A stretch of DNA of 64,000 nt from Candidatus Gracilibacteria bacterium (GCA_041660965.1 JBAZVH010000002.1:1-64000), one strand, 5' to 3'; numbered from the stretch's first letter, positions 21,265-30,991 are shown. A program made the numbers and translations. The notes: generated from the letters alone by a model not told the origin.

Positions 21265-22380
21265 TTACCTTAATCATTCCTTATACCTCCCGACTTTTCC
21301 TGAGAGCTCGAGAAGCTCGGCGCGAGTGTACCATTTTTTATGGATAAAGTCATTTGTAAGGAGAGCATGTTCCATTCAGTAGCTAATATATTTTTGATAC
21401 CATGGATTTGTTTTTTTCGTCGTTACCGGCAGTCCTGCGGCATCTATAATTGTCGAGAGAACGGCGAGATTGCGTACCATATCATCCTCGGGATATTGCT
21501 TGATTTCCTCGCAGGCAGCATCGGTAGGGGAGAAAAACTGGCACATAGCGAGGAGTTCTTTATAGACGACATTTTTCCATGGTTCGACATTCGCTGTCCA
21601 TCCTATTTTTTCCGGAGTCCAACCGTTTTTGAGGAGCCACGAGACATCGGGGGAATAATTCGCTTCCACGTAAATATCCGTGAGCGGAGCCAGTGGTGTC
21701 TCAGGTTTGATAGGGATAAACCCGCGCTCGGGATCAGTCGGGACGAGATAGACTGGGCCACGAAATTCTGTTCCGAGACTGCCGGAATTGACGTATGGCT
21801 TGATATGATCAGGTACTTGAGAAAATTCAGTGGGTCCGAGCGGTGCTTCCGCAGTAATACCAAAATAATTCACAAAATTTTGTGCGAGATTTGGTCTTTT
21901 TTCGAGATGTCCTTCAGCGACATTACAACCATTAAATCGTATACTGCCTCCAGGAACAAACGTATTGGTTGGAAGCTCGTAAATCGATGCCGCGATATAG
22001 TCACGGTCCACTCGCGGATCATTGGCATAGAGCGCACCATTGATATTGGGTGCTTGATTGATATAGAGTCCGACACTATTCCCATGACCAAAATATTCGA
22101 GATGCTCTATCGGCCCATTTTCTGCGACATACGCTCGCATCGCACTGATAAATTCATCTCCGCTATGCACGGTATAGCGCTTTCCATCATGTGTTTTTGC
22201 GTAGGTATCGGCTGCTCTTTGAAACATCGACCCTGATGGTCCACCTTCACCGATGATTATTAGGACAGGTTTTTTTGTTGTCACTTCTGCTGTCGGAGCG
22301 ATGGCCGACGAAGTGAGATTATTCCCACAACTGGTGAGAAGAAATGCTGAACAGAGAAGAAAGATCAAAAACGGTTTCAT
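21265..22380 (-). CDS. Lipoprotein with caspase/CHAT-like (clan CD) fold (371 aa)
   Basis: A signal peptide with lipobox 'LLTSC' (Cys ~21) precedes a Thr/Ala linker. The domain at about 40-180 reads 'KPVLIIIGEGGPSGSMFQ', 'HLEYFGHGNSVGLY' and 'GGSIRFNGCNVAEG'. A His in an [F]GHG motif followed by a Cys in NGCN after a beta strand is the catalytic dyad pattern of caspase-like and CHAT peptidases. The rest has no recognised domain. UGA at 21376 is Gly, extending the C-terminus by 37 residues to TAA at 21265. I start at 22380, just before the lipobox peptide, not at the longer upstream frame. Confidence 0.6.
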
Positions 22381-22385
22381 AGCGT

Positions 22386-23060
22386 TTATTTCTTTGCCCA
22401 GTGTACTCCGAGGTAGACAAGCGGCGTCGTCATCACGGACATGCAGCACTTAAATATCCAGTAGGGAAGGATAATGCCCCATATCATCGCATGACCAAAG
22501 GTCGCAGTAAAAAATGCCAAGTAGACAAACGTCGTGGTATCGACAAATTGTGAGAGGATATTACTGATATTTGAACGAAGACCGAGATTGCCTATCTTAT
22601 TTCGTAGGCGTGCGAAGATGACGATGTCGAGCAAATCAGAGAGTGCGAAAGCGATAATGCTGGCGATAGCAATACGCGTTGTCTGATGAAATATCTGATC
22701 GTATGCTGCTTCTGAACCAGAGAATATCTGACTCGCGGGGAGCCATGTCGAGAGTATAGAAAACCCAATCAGCCCCACGATACATCCGAGACCAATACGA
22801 TACACAGTCTTTGCCATCTTTTTTCCATACACTTCGATGATGATATCGTTGATAGAAAATATCAGTGGCAGAAGGAGTATCGCGACGCTGACTTTGAGCT
22901 CTTTTATAAATATCGGTCAAAATCCAAAAGAGATATGATCGCCAAGCGGCACGGTTTTGATACCCAGTATTTCCGAGAGGAGGATACAGAAGATATAGAT
23001 ACCGACGAGGATCATCAGTTTTTGTTCTGATTTTTTTGGTTGTACGTGTTTGAGAGACAT
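22386..23060 (-). CDS. VUT/YhhQ-family queuosine precursor transporter-like protein (224 aa)
   Basis: Six hydrophobic segments with the family pattern: 'LLSEILGIKTV', 'FIFSINDIIIEVYGK' (N-D and E-x-YG), 'RIAIASIIAFALSDLLDIVIFARLR' and 'FVDTTTFVYLAF'. These match DUF165/YhhQ, which imports preQ0/preQ1 for queuosine in tRNA. One UGA ('FGFGPIF') is Gly. The stop is 5 bp upstream of the lipoprotein start. Confidence 0.8.
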
Positions 23061-23108
23061 AAAAGGGAGGGTTAGGGAAAGTTTAATTAGTTTTGTTGGC
23101 TTAGTTTG

Positions 23109-23612
23109 TTATGAGTGAAGAGTTTTAGCAATAACTCATTTGAGAATTGGTGTTAGGTTTATTGAACTATAAAATTTTATATCCGGGAGTCGTGATAGCG
23201 GTATCCATTCTGCCAGTTTTGCATATTTTTTCTCATCTGCATCAAATCCTTCTGTTGAGAGTTCTCATCCTATGATATGTGCCGTGTAATAGAGTGCAAT
23301 AGTTTGTGCGTGGATTCATTTTGTTCTCCAGGTAAAAAAACTATTCTCGCAAGTAACGAGAGTATCGAGTTCTGCCTCGTATCCGGTCTCTTCTTTTATT
23401 TCTCTCAAAAGACCTTCTTCCGGTGTCTCACCCAAATCAATGCCACCGCCAGGGAGATCATAACCATCCCATTGCGGGGAAAGGAGGATAGTATTATCAC
23501 GGATAATAATCCCATACGCCGTAGGTCTCCATCGCAATTCTGCGATTGGCACCTCATGATGATGTCCATCTCGGTCAACTGTTGTGACGTGTGTCTGATT
23601 CATGGAAGCCAT
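23109..23612 (-). CDS. Nudix hydrolase (167 aa)
   Basis: A complete Nudix box is present: GGGIDLGETPEEG then LLREIKEETGY, matching Gx5Ex7REUxEExGU. 'AYGIIIRDNTILLSPQ' precedes it and 'ALYYTAHIIGGEL' follows. The substrate (a nucleoside diphosphate linked to X) is not predictable. Three UGA-Gly codons carry the frame to TAA at 23109. The start at 23612 is uncertain; a second ATG lies at 23603. Confidence 0.85.
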
Positions 23613-23654
23613 TGTATGAAAAAATAATAAATTAAAAACAATTTCAATTTCCGT

Positions 23655-23907
23655 TTCCGTCATCCTTTCCCGTCATTCCTGCGTAGGCAGGAATCTACCC
23701 CGTTTTCCGTCATCCTAAACTTGATTCCGTCATTCCAGCCAAGTCTGAGTTTATCGAAGACGCGAGGTGGAATCCAGGTGATAACCCATACCGATTCGTT
23801 CTGATACTTTTGGCAACAAAGTATCCAAAACTGCCGAAAGCACATAAACTCGCTCGCCAAATCTTCATCTCTTTTCTGTCATTCAGGACGCTCAAACAGT
23901 ATGTGCT
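23655..23907. repeat. Composite structured repeat, copy B
   Basis: Contains several GTCATTCC-type palindromes (including CATTCCTGC/GCAGGAATG-like and CATTCCA...TGGAATCC), the conserved 26-bp block (23777-23802, one mismatch to copy A), hairpin GATACTTT/AAAGTATC (23803-23825), and stem AGCACATA (23839-23846) / TATGTGCT (23900-23907) enclosing AACTCGCT and GCTCAAACAGT. The stems differ in sequence from copy A but pair equally well. It lies just upstream of the Nudix gene. Confidence 0.7.
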
Positions 23908-24204
23908 CTCGGACTCTCGTTTCTGTTTATGAGGAGAAAAATAGGATAAATCACACTCTTATTTCCCCCATATCCACGAAAGTGCCTATCTATAAGCGAT
24001 TCTCACGTATAACTATTTTATACAAAGTGGTCGTTTTGCTCCATTTAAAGGCAAAATCGCAGTTTTTTTCGTCATTTTTTAGAGGATTTTCAGAAATGGC
24101 TTCTACAAGCCAAAAGGTGGCGATGAAATTCTCTTTCACGCATAAACCCTGTATTTATGCAAGAGATGCTAGACTGACTTCATCATGGTTTTCATATATA
24201 ATAG

Positions 24205-24626
24205 CCGTACAAACTGTTCTTGTGCTTTTGGCAACATTGACTCACTGATTGGAGAGAAGTGTAACGACTTCTCACCGCATTTCAAATAAAAATACAGAGA
24301 GAGGGAATTGGTTTACCATTCTCTTTCATTGTTTTTCTATCGATGTCATCTGTTCTCCGCTCATTTTTTCTCTTGGAATTTCCGAGGTAAGGAATGAGCG
24401 GGGTAATCGGATTATACGATACGAAGCTGGGTGAAAATGCTTAATTACCGAAGGAAAGTCAAGGCCTCCGCTTCCTGTTTTTGTCGGGGTATGTTCTGTC
24501 GTACAGAACGCCTATGTATCCTAGATTCAGCAACAATAGATATTTATATCCTTCTGCTGTAGTCTACGAACACGCAAGAAGTTGTCCGATCCCAAGTTTA
24601 TTACCAAATAACTTGGGATTTTTTTT
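24205..24626 (+). ncRNA. Putative structured non-coding RNA, unassigned
   Basis: The span runs from a TATAAT-like box (about 24196-24202) to a strong plus-strand terminator, with no convincing plus-strand gene. Perfect hairpins: GAGAAGT/ACTTCTC (24254-24273), CCGCTCATT/AATGAGCGG with inner CTTGG/CCGAG (24357-24401), and GTTCTGT/ACAGAAC (about 24493-24509). The ends can pair (TTCTTG near 24217 with CAAGAA near 24576). 'AGGAAAGTC' near 24451 resembles RNase P RNA region CR-I, but no matching CR-V lies at the right distance, so I do not call rnpB. Under code 25 a 161-codon frame from ATG 24096 to TAG near 24522 is also open; it looks unlike a protein but cannot be excluded. 23908-24195 shows nothing else I recognise. 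Confidence 0.4.
24589..24626 (+). terminator. Rho-independent terminator
   Basis: ATCCCAAGTTTATT / AATAACTTGGGAT hairpin with an ACCA loop followed by eight T on the plus strand. It indicates a plus-strand transcript ending here, although the flanking coding genes are on the minus strand. Confidence 0.75.
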
Positions 24627-24731
24627 GTTTAAAAATATACTTCTACGCTGCCAGTAAATCCTCCGCCAACCTTGCAGTTTGTTTAAAAATATACTTCTAC
24701 GCTGCCAGTAAATCCTCCGCCAACCTTGCAG
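24624..24731. repeat. 54-bp tandem duplication at the 3' end of the following gene
   Basis: Two identical 54-bp units (24624-24677 and 24678-24731), plus the start of a third. The unit includes the last codons and the TAG of the minus-strand gene, so the extra copy lies behind the functional stop. Confidence 0.85.
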
Positions 24732-25395
24732 TTTGTTTAAAGATATCTGATGTGTGTGATCTGTAGTATTGTTTCTGAGGTGCATTATATGGTGTCTCAG
24801 TGAGGAGTGCCGCGATGCTCTTATATGTTGCAGTTGTGTAGTGTGTTGATGTGTATTCGGAGGGGATTTTTAGGAGGGGTGGGATTTGGAAAAATGGTGC
24901 TGTCTTAAAAGCAGATCCGTCAGCGAGTTTTTCGAGTTTTCCTTCATAAGCTACCACATATACGTTGCTTCCTACGAGAAAAAGTATCTGAAATACAGCA
25001 GACTTTGCAGTAATCTGAATTCGGAAAAATCCTCCTCGTGAAGTATTTCTTGCGTGAGGGAATGTATGGACGATATACTGTTGTGCCAGTGTGGAGATTT
25101 CTTGAAGCGTTCTCGTGTGTTTTGCTATGGTAGCAATAATCTGTGAAGCGGCTCATTGGATACCAGTGAGGACATCAGAAAGCCCAATAATAGAAGGAAC
25201 GACGGCACCGATACCATTTGCGTGTCTATAATCACTTTCGAGTTCTTGCATACGTCCGATACCCATTGGCATATCTACCATTGTATTGGATACTTCATAC
25301 AAGACACATTCCGACGTGATAGGCATTGAGAGTTTTGTATCAATATGGCGAGTCATCTGATTCGCTTCTCCCAGGAGGGATTGTAATTCTTTCAT
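24697..25395 (-). CDS. Unknown protein (232 aa)
   Basis: No family recognised. The N-terminal ~100 residues are predicted helical ('MKELQSLLGEANQMTRHID', 'SQIIATIAKHTRTLQEISTLAQQYI'). The middle has beta strands with a hydrophobic core ('AVFQILFLVGSNVYVVAYEG'). The C-terminus is helical ('DIFKQTARLAEDLLAA'). One UGA (25153-25155) is Gly. The final codons and stop are part of a 54-bp tandem duplication. Confidence 0.55.
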
Positions 25396-25445
25396 AATTC
25401 ATAAAGAAGTATATCTTTACTGATTATTTTGCAAGAGCCAATTTT

Positions 25446-27068
25446 TTATTCCGCTACTTTCATATCTACGATAGCATCCACTCCAAAAGTCATTTCCTCA
25501 TCGGTTTCAGTATCATACCCGATTACGCCGAGAAAAAATGCATCGCCCGTGTCGATTTCATCGATACTGTACGGCTTAAATGTGTGTTTGCTTTTGCGAC
25601 CAGACATCTTATACGTTATCGTGATGATATCGCCATTTTCTATCGCGAGTCTGAGGAGATTCAGGATGCCTTTTTCTGGTTCTGGTTGGGATGATACAAA
25701 CCCCCCATGCCCCCCTTGACAGGGGGGAGGATTCCCTTTACTCCCTGCTTGTAATCCTCGGACAAAGTCCGCGATTTTATCATCGAGGATAATATGCGAC
25801 GCACGGAGAGGGCCGACGAGAGAGAGTCCTTCGAGGGTTCTCGCGCGGCTCAGGGCGACGTAGGCCTGACCATGGGCGAAGAGTCCACTGGCTGGGTCGA
25901 TAACGACCGTATCAAAGGTTTTTCCCTGGCTCTTATGGATGGTTACCGCCCAGGCGAGTTTCAGAGGCATCTGTGCGAAGGAACCGATTTTTTCGCTATC
26001 GAGTTCATTTCACGCAGTGGTGTATTTGGTGATTTTCCACGTCTGTGTCGAGACGATGACTTCTTCGCCTTGATTCGGTCCCTCGCTGAGGATCTCGACG
26101 AGGACGGTATCGTCTTCAAATCCTACGACTTTCCCCATCGTACCATTTGCCCAGCCAGCATCGAGATTATTTGCGACAAACATCACTTGTGCATTGACCT
26201 TGAGACGCAGATGTTCCTCGGTCGGATGTTCTGATGGTCGGAATTCTCCCTTTATTTTTGCAGAAAATGTGTGGATTTTCCCGGGCAGTTTCGCGAGGGC
26301 TTCATCGTTGATTTCTTGCACGCGCGCATTGCGACCAGCGAGATAGATACTTCCTTCGGGGAGATTGGCGAGTTCACTCTCATCGATAACGCGCTCATTT
26401 ATCATCCTGAGTTCTCGGTCTCAGAAGGTGCGATTACGAAACGCATTCAGGAGCGCGATAAAGGTGTTATCTGATTGTCGGTAGACTTTCTCCAGCTCAC
26501 AATAATACATATCGTGAATTTCCTGCATCACGTGACTATCGAAGAAATACGGGCTCGGATAGACACTGCCAAAATGCTCTTTTTCGCTCACCTGGACGAT
26601 AGGCGGGAGCTGATAGAGATCACCGATAAATATCATCTGTTTTCCACCAAATGGTTTGGAATTATCGAGCAGAGTTTTCAAGAATATATCGATACAGTCG
26701 AGGAGATCGGCACGCACCATCGATATCTCATCGATAATGATGGTGTCAAAAAAACTATACATCCCCGCGAGTCCTGCCTTCTCTGCTTTTTTAGCTTTTT
26801 TCTTCGCCTCCATCACAGTGACTGTCGTACTAAATCCGAAAAATCTGTGAATCGTCATGCCTTCGATATTCAGGGCTGCCACGCCGGTTGGTGCGAGCAC
26901 GGCGACTTCTTTTTTGGTGGTTTTTATAAAGTGTTTCAGGAGTGTCGACTTGCCGGTCCCAGCTCGACCAGTGAGAAATATGGTTTCATGGGTATGCTCC
27001 ATTCGCTCGAGAATGGCATCGGCGAGAGCGTCAAATCAGAGAGTAGGATATTCTTCAGTTATAGACAT
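25446..27068 (-). CDS. PIF1-like DNA helicase with C-terminal WYL-like domain (540 aa)
   Basis: Superfamily 1 helicase motifs: Walker A '[10 protein letters not shown]' (~residue 32), '[12 protein letters not shown]', Walker B 'TIIIDEISM', 'GDLYQLPP', 'VYRQSD', and the C-terminal '[16 protein letters not shown]' and '[10 protein letters not shown]'. After about residue 425 comes a linker rich in Gly/Pro encoded by a GC-rich palindrome (25701-25740). A ~75-residue WYL-like domain ('[22 protein letters not shown]', '[10 protein letters not shown]') follows; WYL domains bind nucleic-acid ligands and regulate. Three UGA-Gly codons. It probably acts in repair or replication. Confidence 0.8.
25701..25740. 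repeat. GC-rich palindromic insertion in the helicase-WYL linker
   Basis: CCCCCC...CCCCCCTTGACAGGGGGG element coding the '[13 protein letters not shown]' linker on the minus strand. It is very different in base composition from its surroundings and sits exactly between two domains. Confidence 0.6.
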
Positions 27069-27191
27069 ACGTAAGACCAATTTTCAAGCAAATTACTTCC
27101 TTTTTGAGAGATTTTTAGACTCTTCAAGAGAAGAGTACCACTCTATGAATTTTTCGTTTTTTACAAGGACGTTCGGCGACAGGAGAATTAT

Positions 27192-27218
27192 TTGACATTC
27201 TGAAAATAGTTTTATTAT
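27192..27218 (+). promoter_or_regulatory. Promoter, leaderless configuration
   Basis: TTGACA (27192-27197), 15-bp spacer, TATTAT (27213-27218), then 7 nt to the ATG at 27226. Confidence 0.5.
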
Positions 27219-27225
27219 ACCGTCC

Positions 27226-27885
27226 ATGATAACAACAAAAAGAGATACCTTAGAGTCTACTTGTCTTCCTTCTCTTCCTCGAGCAAAGAGGTCGGATATT
27301 ATCAATGCTGCTGGGAGTATCTTAGCTGGTCTCCAACTTTTTGCGCAGTCAGACATAAACAAACTAAAACGAGTGTTCCACTGGTGAATAACTCGTGCTC
27401 TGAGAGTTCCTTGACTCTTTTGTGAAATACAGGATATTGTCCGACGTAATCGAGAACAAGTCATCTGTTTGTTGCGTTGCGAAAGATGTATGTCGGGGAA
27501 TATACAACTGGCTAGCACCATTGTTGATGAGATACTAGCATTGACGCCTACTGAAGTAGAGTTTCGTGATGTTTCTCTGGAAGAGAGCGTGCCAGCTTCG
27601 TCCTTTGATATCAAAGATGGCCCCAGCAGAGAACAAGAGTATACCCCACTTGTATGTGAATGACAAGAGAAGACGTTTACACTTGTTCAAGGGGGGATAC
27701 TGAGTATATGCCCGAATGATGCTGGTGAGTATACAATTCAGATAAGTATTGGTTGAGAAGATAAAACACCTGATTCATGCCATCGATACGAAGCTGATGT
27801 AGATGTTTCTGGAGGAGGATGGGTGACCATTTATAATCAATATAACGAGATAGAATGGTGATATGCATTTAATAGCCACACATAA
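27226..27885 (+). CDS. Unknown protein (219 aa)
   Basis: No family recognised. An N-terminal helical region ('DIINAAGSILAGLQLFAQSDINKLKRVF') leads to 'CLLRCERCMSG' with a CxxC. The C-terminal half is predicted beta-rich ('EKTFTLVQGGILSICPNDAGEYTIQISIGG'), like a small sandwich domain. Five UGA codons in frame. It is divergent from the helicase and 37 bp upstream of the methyltransferase gene. Confidence 0.55.
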
Positions 27886-27922
27886 AAGGTTTCTATTTTT
27901 TAAAACTTGGTAGAATACCCGC

Positions 27923-29440
27923 ATGTCTCGATTTCGCACCTACCTCGAAAACACGTTTCATCTGACTTCCACGGAGTCGGAGGAAGTGATGAGCGCACTC
28001 GTGAAGCCACTCAAAAAAAGTATTCGTATCAATACGCACAAAATCAGCCGTGCGGATTTTATCCTCCATGCTCGTGAACAAGGATGGATATTGACTGAGA
28101 CGGATATCCCTGAAGTCTTTCTCATTGATCGTGAGGATACTTCTCTCGCTCTTGGGCGAACGCTCGAGCACCAAGCGGGATGGTTTTATATCCAAGAAGT
28201 AGCGGCGGCACATCCTCCATTTCTCTTAAAAAGAGAAATAATGAAGAATGAAAAAAGCTCTCCCCGTCATTCCAGCCAAGGACGAATGCAATGAGGACGC
28301 GAGGTGGAATCCATTCCTGTTTCTGATACAAACGATGACATGGATCCTCGGATCAAGTCCGAGGATGACGGACTTCAGGGGGGAACTATCCTCGATATGT
28401 GTGCCTCTCCGGGTGGGAAGACGACACAGTTGGCAGATTATTTTCCTGAGAGTCTCATCATCGCCAATGAAGTCAATCGCTCTCGTACGCCACAACTCTT
28501 CGATAATCTCGACAGAATGGGTTACGATAACGTCGCTGTTGTCTCGTGCGATGGGCGTTTTTTCCAAAATTTTCCTGAATATTTTGATACTGTACTCCTC
28601 GATGCTCCGTGTAGTGGAGAGGGGACGGCGTTCCGTGATAGCTCTGTGATTGATCATTGGCATGAGAAAAATATTCATCGTATTGCGAAACTCCAAAAAC
28701 AACTCTTTGAGACAGCGATGACTATCGTAAAACCAGGAGGATTTATCTCATATTCGACGTGTACGCTGAATAAGGAGGAAAATGAAAATGTTATTCTTCT
28801 TTCAGAAGAAATACAAAATACAAAAGACAAAGTACAAAATGAAGGAAATATTGGTTTACATGACACACTCAAAACTCAAAACTCAAAACTCAAAACTTCA
28901 AAAAGTGGAGCCAATATGTTCGAAAAACTTTTTGAGAAGCGCTTTTGGCCACATATCGAGCATACAGGTGGTTTTTTTGCTTCTATTTTTCGGAAGCAAT
29001 CTGCAGAGATTCTTCCGCATGAATACCCACTCCTTCCTTCTCAATGACAAACCCCATTTGTACGACCTGCGACCAGGGGGGAGCGAGAGACGGTGGAACG
29101 ATTTACCGTAAAACATCTCAAAACAGAACTCAAAAATACCCACCTTTTTATTTCCAAGGATGGTGTGTACGCGAATCGTCATAATCTCGGGCCACTGATG
29201 CAGTATTTTTTCTTCGTGCATGCTGGGGCAAAGATAGGGACTTTGAAGGGCAATGTATTTACTCCCACACAACATCTCTGGTGGCATCTCGAGGAGACAG
29301 CGCAGATACCAGTTATTATCCTAGACGACAAAGAATATGCTACCACAACACATGAGGATGGTTACTATACATGCACTCGTGGAAGAGGTATTATTGGCAT
29401 AGGCCAAGTATTAAAAGGGAAAATATTGACAAATCTATAA
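27923..29440 (+). CDS. RsmB/RsmF-type (NOL1/NOP2/sun) RNA m5C methyltransferase with in-frame repeat insertion (505 aa)
   Basis: SAM-dependent rRNA cytosine-C5 methyltransferase. The N-terminal RNA-binding part 'SIRINTHKIS' and 'LEHQAGWFYIQEVAAAHPP' is followed by SAM motif I 'ILDMCASPGGKTTQLA', 'IIANEVNRSRTPQL', motif IV 'VLLDAPCSGEGT' and motif VI 'YSTCTLN' with the catalytic Cys. The C-terminus ('NRHNLGPLMQ', 'GTLKGNVFTPTQHLWWHL') looks like the RsmF-type tail. About 50 extra residues between 'AAAHPP' and motif I are encoded by a palindromic repeat. A second low-complexity insert of repeated 'ctcaaaa' units lies near 28865-28905. A TAGAAT box sits 6 nt before the ATG. Confidence 0.82.
28255..28375. 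repeat. Palindromic repeat (GTCATTCC family) inserted in the methyltransferase gene
   Basis: Shares blocks CCGTCATTCCAGCCAAG, GACGCGAGGTGGAATCC and TTCTGATAC with intergenic copy B (23728-23810), and ends in an ATCCTCGGATC...GATCCGAGGAT-type palindrome. It reads through in frame with one UGA. Confidence 0.8.
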
Positions 29441-29460
29441 AAATATAGATTATATCTTTT

Positions 29461-30183
29461 ATGGAATCACAACCACGAACTATAGCTAGTGTCTATAAAC
29501 AACAACCGTGAAATATAGCTGATGCCTATATTCCAGATTATTCTAAGGGAATTGTATATACCCCAGATACACTTACTACTCGGGGGTATAGAGAATATGT
29601 GGCGTCTAGAGTTCAACGAGTTCTCGTGCTCGGTGGGACTCACGTGGATTGCAATTGTTCTCCGATTTTCCAGGAAGCACATACCGAGGCGTACCTGCCA
29701 GTCTGAAAGATGGGTTTTATTGATCCACTTCAGATATACCGTATTTCACGGAGGCATTTTCGTGTACGACCCAACGCTTGTCTTACGTATCCCAAATTGT
29801 CGAGTAATGACTATGCTCAGGCGCAAGAATATATCCAATCATTGTACCAACTGGCTATACAAAAATGATGCAAACAAATGTATTGGGCATATGTCCCAAT
29901 ATCTGAGATGGTCCAAGAACAATTTGCTCTAAAAAATCGACCAGTCGTCGAAGTACAACCAGGTATGTATATTCCTACTACGACTCGTGGAGGAACCTAT
30001 AGAACATGAGGACCAACGACAGAGATATCCACCAAGCCAGGAAGAATAGAAAGAGTCCCTATTTATTTACAGAGAGATTTTCTCAATCTGAAACATGTTG
30101 CCACACTCCCACGAACAAATAAAGAGGAAATACAGAAGTATCTTATCGCGAATTTACCCAATATCTTCCAGTTTTCTGAATAG
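29461..30183 (+). CDS. Unknown protein (240 aa)
   Basis: No family recognised. The sequence is Tyr/Pro-rich; 'RVLVLGGTHVDCNCSPIFQEAHTEAYLPVGKMGFIDPLQIYRISRRHF' near the middle could be a small alpha/beta core, and 'DYAQAQEYIQSLYQLAIQKGC' is helical. Four in-frame UGA codons and clean termination at TAG support a real gene. TTGACA at 29426-29431 and a TTATAT box 5 nt before the ATG may be its promoter. Confidence 0.5.
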
Positions 30184-30506
30184 TTTTAATATAAAAAAAG
30201 AACCTCTCTTTTTGCTCCCTCTGTCACACAGTGTGTTCGGCGACGATTGGCAAAAAAAGAGGCTCGAAGATATGTTCCATACTCATATCTCATGTTGGAC
30301 CATTTCCTACGGTGCTTTTGGGAGATTCACCAGCTCCTGCATTCTGTTCTATCCGAAGACAGAGAGAGTGTGCAAAAAAACGTATCTATTGTTAGGACGT
30401 ATGGCGACACATAAAACAGTTCAACAATCATATTAAAGCATATAATTGTTTACTTGTCAAATATATTACGAAAAAAATCTAATCCTTAGAGATACGCTCG
30501 TACGTA
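30184..30506. other. Intergenic, no gene supported
   Basis: 323 bp. A plus-strand frame (30095-30436) is open but overlaps the preceding gene and lacks protein-like features. I see only AT-rich sequence and a weak inverted repeat AAAGA/TCTTT near 30196-30215. Confidence 0.4.
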
Positions 30507-30938
30507 TTATCTCATAGCTCTTATACAAATTAACTCAATTCCTGCCTCATCTCTTCTGTTTTTGTGTCCAGTGGCAGCCCTCGTCAATATTTTTTCTAAT
30601 TCTTGCATTTCGTGAATCGAAGGTACAGATCTTGACGGTCATGCCTTTTGTTTCGGAATTGTTTTTCATGGAGTATCTTTTCTCATTTCTTCATCAGTCA
30701 TGCATCAAGACAAAAGTCGTATATCTTCTAATATTTTTCCGAGCGATTCAGAATGTCAGTTAGATAGCATTTTCTTCATAGCAGCTTGCCTCGTACTCGT
30801 ATACCAATTCTGATTTCAATCCACATCAAGACAGCAAATATAATCCACTTTTTGGCAAGTGCTTTTTGCAACATCTCCTATTGATCAGAGTACAACATGC
30901 ACTTCAATTTCTCCGGATTGTAATAAAAACTCATTCAT
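30507..30938 (-). CDS. Unknown protein (143 aa)
   Basis: Found only with UGA as Gly (five UGA codons). The sequence is hydrophilic, with 'EIEVHVVLGSIGDVAKS', 'QKVDYICCLDVDG' and a helical C-terminus ('MQELEKILTRAATGHKNRRDEAGIELI'). No family recognised. A TAAAAT box lies 7 nt upstream of the ATG, next to the tRNA-like fragment at the island border. Confidence 0.45.
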
Positions 30939-30950
30939 AAAAGATATTTT

Positions 30951-30991
30951 AATGGAGCCATCCGCCTAGGCGGAGATTTGAACCTGAGACC
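30951..30991. other. Candidate left attachment site / tRNA 3'-end remnant
   Basis: AATGGAGCCA (30951-30960) is identical to 39103-39112 at the CCA end of tRNA-Thr. After a CCGCCTAGGCGG palindrome, TTTGAACCTGAGACC (30977-30991) matches the T-arm region of the same tRNA with one mismatch. It does not fold as a tRNA. This fits the duplicated tRNA 3' end left by integration. The rest of 30992-31320 shows no gene; a TATAAT near 31297 may serve the next gene. Confidence 0.45.

Noticed and set aside
21340..22236. 298-codon plus-strand frame
   Set aside because: It is antisense to the caspase-like lipoprotein gene, which has a signal peptide, family motifs and good context.
23901..24522. About 200-codon plus-strand frame open under code 25
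   Set aside because: Starts within the repeat, has no domain-like composition, and overlaps perfect hairpins; kept only as an alternative to the ncRNA call.
24205..24626. RNase P RNA (rnpB)
   Set aside because: Only a CR-I-like 9-mer and stray short matches are present; CR-V and the P15-P17 region are not at the expected distances.
30095..30436. Plus-strand 113-codon frame
   Set aside because: Overlaps the end of the preceding gene in another frame, with no family motif or clear start signal.
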